Of a stretch of DNA of 10,190 nt, positions 6,331-10,190 are shown one piece after another. How positions within the stretch are numbered: the first letter of the stretch is position 1; the number at the start of each line of letters is the position of its first letter. The notes under the pieces were generated by a model. The model was not told the origin of the DNA and did no database searches. It saw only the letters and a program-made list of their open reading frames with translations. Location: contig WLKU01000040.1 of assembly GCA_009701105.1 (NCBI GenBank), positions 1-10,190 of the forward strand, in the 5' to 3' direction. The stretch is from Actinomycetota bacterium (lineage in GTDB: Bacteria; Actinomycetota; Acidimicrobiia; Acidimicrobiales; Ilumatobacteraceae). The translations under genes were made by a program, and so were the position numbers.

Positions 6331-7113
6331 ATGTACGACTTTCCTGAAGTACAAAACTCGACAGAGAAATTACTCACGGCTCTTGTTGACGCACTTGAAT
6401 CGTGCAATGAAACGGCACACGTACAGACTCCTGATAGCTCGGTACATGCAGAACTGATGAAAATGTGGCGCAGTAAAGACATGGTGCTGAGCCAGTCATG
6501 TGGCTTGCCGTATATGGAAGAACTGCATCAATTCGTGAATGTCATTGGTACGCCAACGTGGACCGATGTGAGTGATGAACGCGGTCGATATCAAACAGTG
6601 ATTGTCGTGCGCGAGTCGCTAGGTGTTTCAAGCATTGCCGAGGTAGGTGGGTTGCGCCCGGTGGTAAGCAACCTACAGAGTTTGAGCGGATGGTGCAGTC
6701 TTGGGGTGGCACTCAGTGAAGTGACGACTGAGCCGTCGTTTGTGCAGCCATTTACTCAAAGTGGGGGACACGCAAAGAGTTTGCAGATGTTGCAAGATGA
6801 TGAAGCAGACATTGCGTCAATAGATGCAGCGACATTTCGTCTGCTCAGCCGCCATCGCCCTACACTCGTAAAAAATGTGCGAGTGATTGGTTATGGCCCT
6901 CTTGTTCCCGCAACGCCATTTATAGTTTCGAAAACTTGTGGGGTGTCAACTGACAAAGTTCGTCAGGCCATTGAAGAGGCGTTTCAGAGTCCGAGTTTGC
7001 AAGAAGCCCTCAACCATATTGGTATTAGTGGCTTTGTGCGGCTGGCAAACAGCGACTATGACATGTTGAGCGACTTGGTGAAAACAGCCGAGGTAGTGTT
7101 GCCACGTAAGTAG
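6331..7113 (+). CDS. PhnD-like phosphate/phosphonate-binding-fold protein without signal peptide
   Basis: From the ATG at 6331 the product is 260 residues. The C-terminal two thirds resemble the PhnD-like periplasmic binding family. Marks are TVIVVRESLGVSSIAEVGG (89-107), the hinge-side GGHAKSLQML (145-154), ADIASIDAATF (159-169), an RVIGYGPLVPATPFIVS stretch (184-200) and a C-terminal GFVRLANSDYDML. In exported relatives these bind phosphonate or phosphite for an ABC transporter. Here there is no hydrophobic signal peptide or lipobox Cys, and no transporter genes follow, so a cytoplasmic or unusual role is inferred. The start is uncertain. In-frame codons upstream encode SVSLP directly before MYDFPE, and I recall SLPMYD-type N-termini in cytoplasmic relatives. 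A start at TTG 6286 or 6289, overlapping the HD gene's end, is therefore possible. No Shine-Dalgarno helps. The adjacency suggests it works with the HD protein. Confidence 0.82.
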   Translation: MYDFPEVQNSTEKLLTALVDALESCNETAHVQTPDSSVHAELMKMWRSKDMVLSQSCGLPYMEELHQFVNVIGTPTWTDVSDERGRYQTVIVVRESLGVSSIAEVGGLRPVVSNLQSLSGWCSLGVALSEVTTEPSFVQPFTQSGGHAKSLQMLQDDEADIASIDAATFRLLSRHRPTLVKNVRVIGYGPLVPATPFIVSKTCGVSTDKVRQAIEEAFQSPSLQEALNHIGISGFVRLANSDYDMLSDLVKTAEVVLPRK

Positions 7114-7138
7114 TTTCAAATAACAGATCGGAAATTTG

Positions 7139-8794
7139 ATGTCAGGTCCTCGTCCAGTAAAGGCGCCTACGGGCAGCACGCTCACGTGTGCCAATTGGCA
7201 GATTGAGGCGCCATATCGGATGCTGCAGAACAATCTCGACCCAGCAGTGGCCGAGCGCCCCGATGATCTCGTTGTTTACGGTGGCACGGGTCGTGCGGCT
7301 CGCAGTTGGGACGCCTACGACGCAATGTTGCGCACCATGACGACACTCAAGCCCGACGAGACGATGCTCGTGCAGTCTGGCAAACCTGTTGGCGTTTTGC
7401 GCACGCACGAATGGGCGCCGAGAGTATTACTCGCAAACAGCAACTTAGTGGGTGACTGGGCAACGTGGGACGAGTTTCGTCGCTTAGAAGACCTTGGCCT
7501 CACTATGTACGGCCAAATGACTGCGGGTTCGTGGATCTACATCGGCACACAGGGAATCTTGCAGGGTACATACGAATGTTTTGCAGAGATTGCACGTCGC
7601 AAGTTTGGTAACACACTCGCTGGAACGATCACGCTTACTGGTGGCCTTGGCGGTATGGGTGGCGCTCAGCCACTTGCGATCACCATGAACGACGGCGTTG
7701 CATTGTGCGTTGACGTGGATGCTTGGCGCGTTAATCGTCGCGTTGAGACTCGCTATCTCGATGTTGTTGCAACTTCGTTAGAAGATGCTGTTGCACAATG
7801 TTTGGCCGCAAAGAAAGAGCGACGACGTTTGTCTGTGGGGCTCGTTGCTAATGCGGCTGATGTGTTTCCAAAATTGTTGGCGATGGGTTTTCCTGCCGAC
7901 ATTGTGACCGATCAGACGAGCGCGCACGACCCGCTGTCGTATGTGCCAAACGATGTGAGTGAAGAAGCTGCAAAGAATTTGCTTGCAACAAACCCAGCCG
8001 AATACATTCGTCGCTCGCGCTTGGCAATGGCTGAGCAATGTGCAGCGATGGTTGGCTTCATGGATGCGGGTGCCGAAGTGTTCGACTACGGCAATTCATT
8101 ACGACGTGAAGCACAACTCGGTGGATACGACAGAGCGTTTGATTATCCAGGGTTTCTGCCTGCATATATTCGTCCCCAGTTTTGTGAAGGACGCGGACCA
8201 TTTCGTTGGGTTGCATTGTCGGGCGACCCTGCCGACATCGCGGCAACTGATGCTGCAGCGATGGAGGAGTTTCCTGATGACGAAGGTTTGGCAAAGTGGA
8301 TTCACTTGGCTAAAGAACGTGTTGCGTTTCAGGGATTACCAGCGCGCATTTGTTGGCTCGGTTATGGCGAACGGCATCGTCTCGGTCTGCGATTTAACGA
8401 GATGGTGAAGAAGGGTCAGCTCAAGGCACCGATTGTGATCGGTCGCGACCATTTAGATTCGGGTTCTGTTGCATCTCCGTATCGCGAAACTGAATCAATG
8501 CTCGATGGCTCAGATGCAATTGCTGACTGGCCGTTGCTTAACGCTCTCGTCAACACTGCGAGTGGTGCAACGTGGGTGAGCATTCATCATGGCGGTGGTG
8601 TAGGCATTGGCCGCAGTATTCATGCCGGCATGGTTGCGGTTGCCGACGGCACCGACTTGGCCGCAGAAAAGCTGGCGCGCGTGCTGGTGACCGACCCAGG
8701 AATGGGAGTTATTCGCCACGCAGACGCTGGGTACGACAGAGCTATTGAGGTTGCCGATCAACGCGGAGTGCGCTTACCGATGCGCGAAGGCTGA
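7139..8794 (+). CDS. hutU: Urocanate hydratase (urocanase)
   Basis: Second step of histidine degradation: urocanate plus water gives 4-imidazolone-5-propionate, using tightly bound NAD as an electrophile, in the cytoplasm. The 551-residue protein is the family's standard length. Identifying blocks are [12 protein letters not shown] (46-57), the NAD-binding [14 protein letters not shown] (167-180), [13 protein letters not shown] (345-357), the urocanase signature [10 protein letters not shown] (397-406) with active-site Cys405, and [16 protein letters not shown] followed by [19 protein letters not shown] in the C-terminal part. The ATG at 7139 is preferred over the in-frame TTG at 7136; GGAAA six to seven bases upstream is a weak ribosome binding site. 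Only 25 bases separate it from the PhnD-like gene and 13 from hutF, so it is likely part of one transcript. hutH and hutI, needed to complete the route, are not in the window. Confidence 0.98.
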   Translation: MSGPRPVKAPTGSTLTCANWQIEAPYRMLQNNLDPAVAERPDDLVVYGGTGRAARSWDAYDAMLRTMTTLKPDETMLVQSGKPVGVLRTHEWAPRVLLANSNLVGDWATWDEFRRLEDLGLTMYGQMTAGSWIYIGTQGILQGTYECFAEIARRKFGNTLAGTITLTGGLGGMGGAQPLAITMNDGVALCVDVDAWRVNRRVETRYLDVVATSLEDAVAQCLAAKKERRRLSVGLVANAADVFPKLLAMGFPADIVTDQTSAHDPLSYVPNDVSEEAAKNLLATNPAEYIRRSRLAMAEQCAAMVGFMDAGAEVFDYGNSLRREAQLGGYDRAFDYPGFLPAYIRPQFCEGRGPFRWVALSGDPADIAATDAAAMEEFPDDEGLAKWIHLAKERVAFQGLPARICWLGYGERHRLGLRFNEMVKKGQLKAPIVIGRDHLDSGSVASPYRETESMLDGSDAIADWPLLNALVNTASGATWVSIHHGGGVGIGRSIHAGMVAVADGTDLAAEKLARVLVTDPGMGVIRHADAGYDRAIEVADQRGVRLPMREG

Positions 8795-8807
8795 GCGATT
8801 GCAGATC

Positions 8808-10145
8808 ATGACCTCTCAAATGTTTCATGCACAGTGGGCCTGGCGAGGCGCTGAATCTGCCGTTGCCAACGTGCGTATTGGGGTCAGTAACGGTGTGATC
8901 ACGAGCGTTGAAGATGGTGTCGAGGCTCAAGCGAATGATGTGCGCATCTCTGGAGTTGTTTTGCCCGGTTTAGTGAATGCACACAGCCACGCATTTCATC
9001 GTGCATTGCGCGGACGCACACACGGGGGTACAGGCGATTTTTGGTCATGGCGCACACCGATGTACGAGATTGCTCATCGTTTAACACCAGAAACTTACGG
9101 TGAACTCGCAGCGATGACCTTTGCCGAGATGGCGCTGAGCGGCATTACTGGTGTTGGTGAGTTTCATTACATTCATCATCAGGCCGACGGAACAAAATAT
9201 GCGGACCCAAATGAGATGGGTCTTGCAATGGTTGAAGCATCTCAACGTGCGGGTATTCGCATGGCGCTGCTTGATGTTGCTTACCTGCATGCAGCACTCG
9301 ACAAACCCGAGCCGCTGGCAGAACAGAAACGTTTTTCAGATGGCACGATCGACAACTGGCTCGACAGGGTCGATGCGTTGGGTGAGGGCGGCGAAAGTTG
9401 GACAGTTGGCATGGCGCCACACAGCGTGCGCGCAGTGCATCCGAACGAGTTGGAAGAAGTAGTTGCAAATCGTCACGGCAAAGTGGTGCACGTGCATGTG
9501 AGCGAGCAGCCGGCGGAAAATGCTGCGTGTATTGCTGCGACAGGCAAGACGCCGACCCAGGTCTTGTCTGATGCGGGCATGCTTGGCAGGCATTTCACCG
9601 CAGTGCACGCTACGCACTTGACTGCAACCGACATTTCGTTACTTTGCTCGAGTCACAGTGGCGTGTGCATGTGCCCAACCACCGAGCGCGATTTGGCCGA
9701 TGGCGTTGGCCCTGCAAGTTCGTTGAGTGCAGGCGGGGCAGTGTTGTCGATTGGCACCGACTCAAATGCATTTATTGACATGTTTGAAGAGGCTCGCGCA
9801 GTAGAAACCGACGAGCGACTCGTAACTGGTAAACGTGGTGCTCATACGCCCGCAAGTTTGTTGATTGCTGCAACTGCGGGCGGTGCAACTGCGCTTGGGT
9901 GGGGTCAGCACGGGATACAGGTGGGCGCTCCAGCCGACTTCATTGCTCTGTCGCTCGACTCGGTGCGCCTTGCGTCGTTTGATGCCGCAAATGCCGCAGC
10001 CCATATTGTGCATGCGGCTTCGCCAGCAGATGTGCGCGATGTCTGGGTGGGTGGGCGTCAAATAGTGCAAGATCACCAACATCTCAACGTGTCTGACGTG
10101 GTGGGCGGACTTGGAAGGGCAATTGCCGCAGTCGTTACACTGTAA
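8808..10145 (+). CDS. hutF: Formimidoylglutamate deiminase
   Basis: Amidohydrolase-superfamily zinc enzyme that deiminates N-formimino-L-glutamate to N-formyl-L-glutamate and ammonia, the route that then needs an N-formylglutamate deformylase (HutG). The 445 residues match the usual 450 or so. The metal site reads NAHSH (His59, His61), HVHVSEQ (His230, with Glu233) and IGTDSN (Asp318). Substrate-side residues include PHSVR (His205) and AVHATH (His267), and the spacing agrees with what I recall of the Pseudomonas enzyme. HutF-specific blocks are AFHRALRGRTHGGTGDFWSWR and GEFHYIHH in the N-terminal half and CPTTERDLADG (289-299). The ATG at 8808 is chosen. The longer frame from 8745 would overlap hutU by 50 bases and add non-conserved residues, and ATG 8820 is a less likely alternative. 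It ends with TAA five bases before the next start. Confidence 0.96.
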   Translation: MTSQMFHAQWAWRGAESAVANVRIGVSNGVITSVEDGVEAQANDVRISGVVLPGLVNAHSHAFHRALRGRTHGGTGDFWSWRTPMYEIAHRLTPETYGELAAMTFAEMALSGITGVGEFHYIHHQADGTKYADPNEMGLAMVEASQRAGIRMALLDVAYLHAALDKPEPLAEQKRFSDGTIDNWLDRVDALGEGGESWTVGMAPHSVRAVHPNELEEVVANRHGKVVHVHVSEQPAENAACIAATGKTPTQVLSDAGMLGRHFTAVHATHLTATDISLLCSSHSGVCMCPTTERDLADGVGPASSLSAGGAVLSIGTDSNAFIDMFEEARAVETDERLVTGKRGAHTPASLLIAATAGGATALGWGQHGIQVGAPADFIALSLDSVRLASFDAANAAAHIVHAASPADVRDVWVGGRQIVQDHQHLNVSDVVGGLGRAIAAVVTL

Positions 10146-10150
10146 GGCTT

Positions 10151-10190
10151 ATGACCGTCTTACCGATAGCAACAGTGGGTCACCCAGAGC
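10151..10190 (+). CDS. Start of a further gene, N-terminus resembles peptide deformylase (partial)
   Basis: An ATG five bases after the hutF stop opens a frame MTVLPIATVGHPE that runs off the right edge. AAGG at 10144-10147 is a rather close ribosome binding site. The pattern of a hydrophobic strand then an xGxP turn recalls the first residues of peptide deformylase (VLPI...G-P-LR). Thirteen residues are too few for more than a guess. The position would also suit another hut gene, but the sequence does not look like hutI or hutH openings that I know. Confidence 0.45.
   Translation, partial: MTVLPIATVGHPE

Noticed and set aside
5793..6482. 229-codon open frame on the minus strand
   Set aside because: It lies antisense to the HD-domain gene and the start of the PhnD-like gene. 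It is Cys- and His-rich without domain features.
8745..8807. Upstream ATG for hutF
   Set aside because: The extra 21 residues lie mostly inside the end of hutU in another frame and do not resemble the N-terminus of the family.

Overview
The window reads as a gene-dense bacterial chromosome segment, most likely from an actinobacterium. The acidimicrobial branch (for example freshwater or marine Ilumatobacter-like lineages) is my best guess. This rests on the protein flavour, the moderate base composition by eye, weak or absent Shine-Dalgarno sequences, and -10-like boxes placed right against start codons. The taxonomic call is inference, because no rRNA or marker phylogeny is available here.

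Layout. Positions 1-1190 (minus strand) hold most of a class III PLP aminotransferase that runs off the left edge. A 71-base divergent spacer then separates it from a plus-strand series that fills the rest of the window. Positions 1262-4737 are a complete, tightly packed dTDP-L-rhamnose cassette in the order rmlA (long form), rmlC-like, rmlB, rmlD. It converts glucose-1-phosphate and dTTP to dTDP-L-rhamnose for cell-surface glycans. A ferritin-fold acyl-ACP desaturase follows 10 bases after rmlD and may be co-transcribed. A 14-base tandem repeat array lies at the end of the desaturase gene.

Positions 5742-7113 hold an unusual pair. One is an HD-domain protein with the six metal ligands expected of the myo-inositol-oxygenase/PhnZ diiron family. 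The other is a PhnD-like substrate-binding-fold protein with no visible export signal. They are followed by hutU (urocanate hydratase) and hutF (formimidoylglutamate deiminase), two steps of histidine degradation by the N-formylglutamate route. The last 40 bases begin another gene whose first residues faintly recall peptide deformylase.

How the genes fit together. The rml genes are a textbook pathway, except that the RmlC-like protein lacks the usual Arg and Lys of the active site. The HD/PhnD-like pair has no obvious partner in the window and is the best candidate for something undescribed. No tRNA, rRNA, CRISPR array, insertion sequence or prophage gene was seen. No gene-free stretch exceeds 80 bases.
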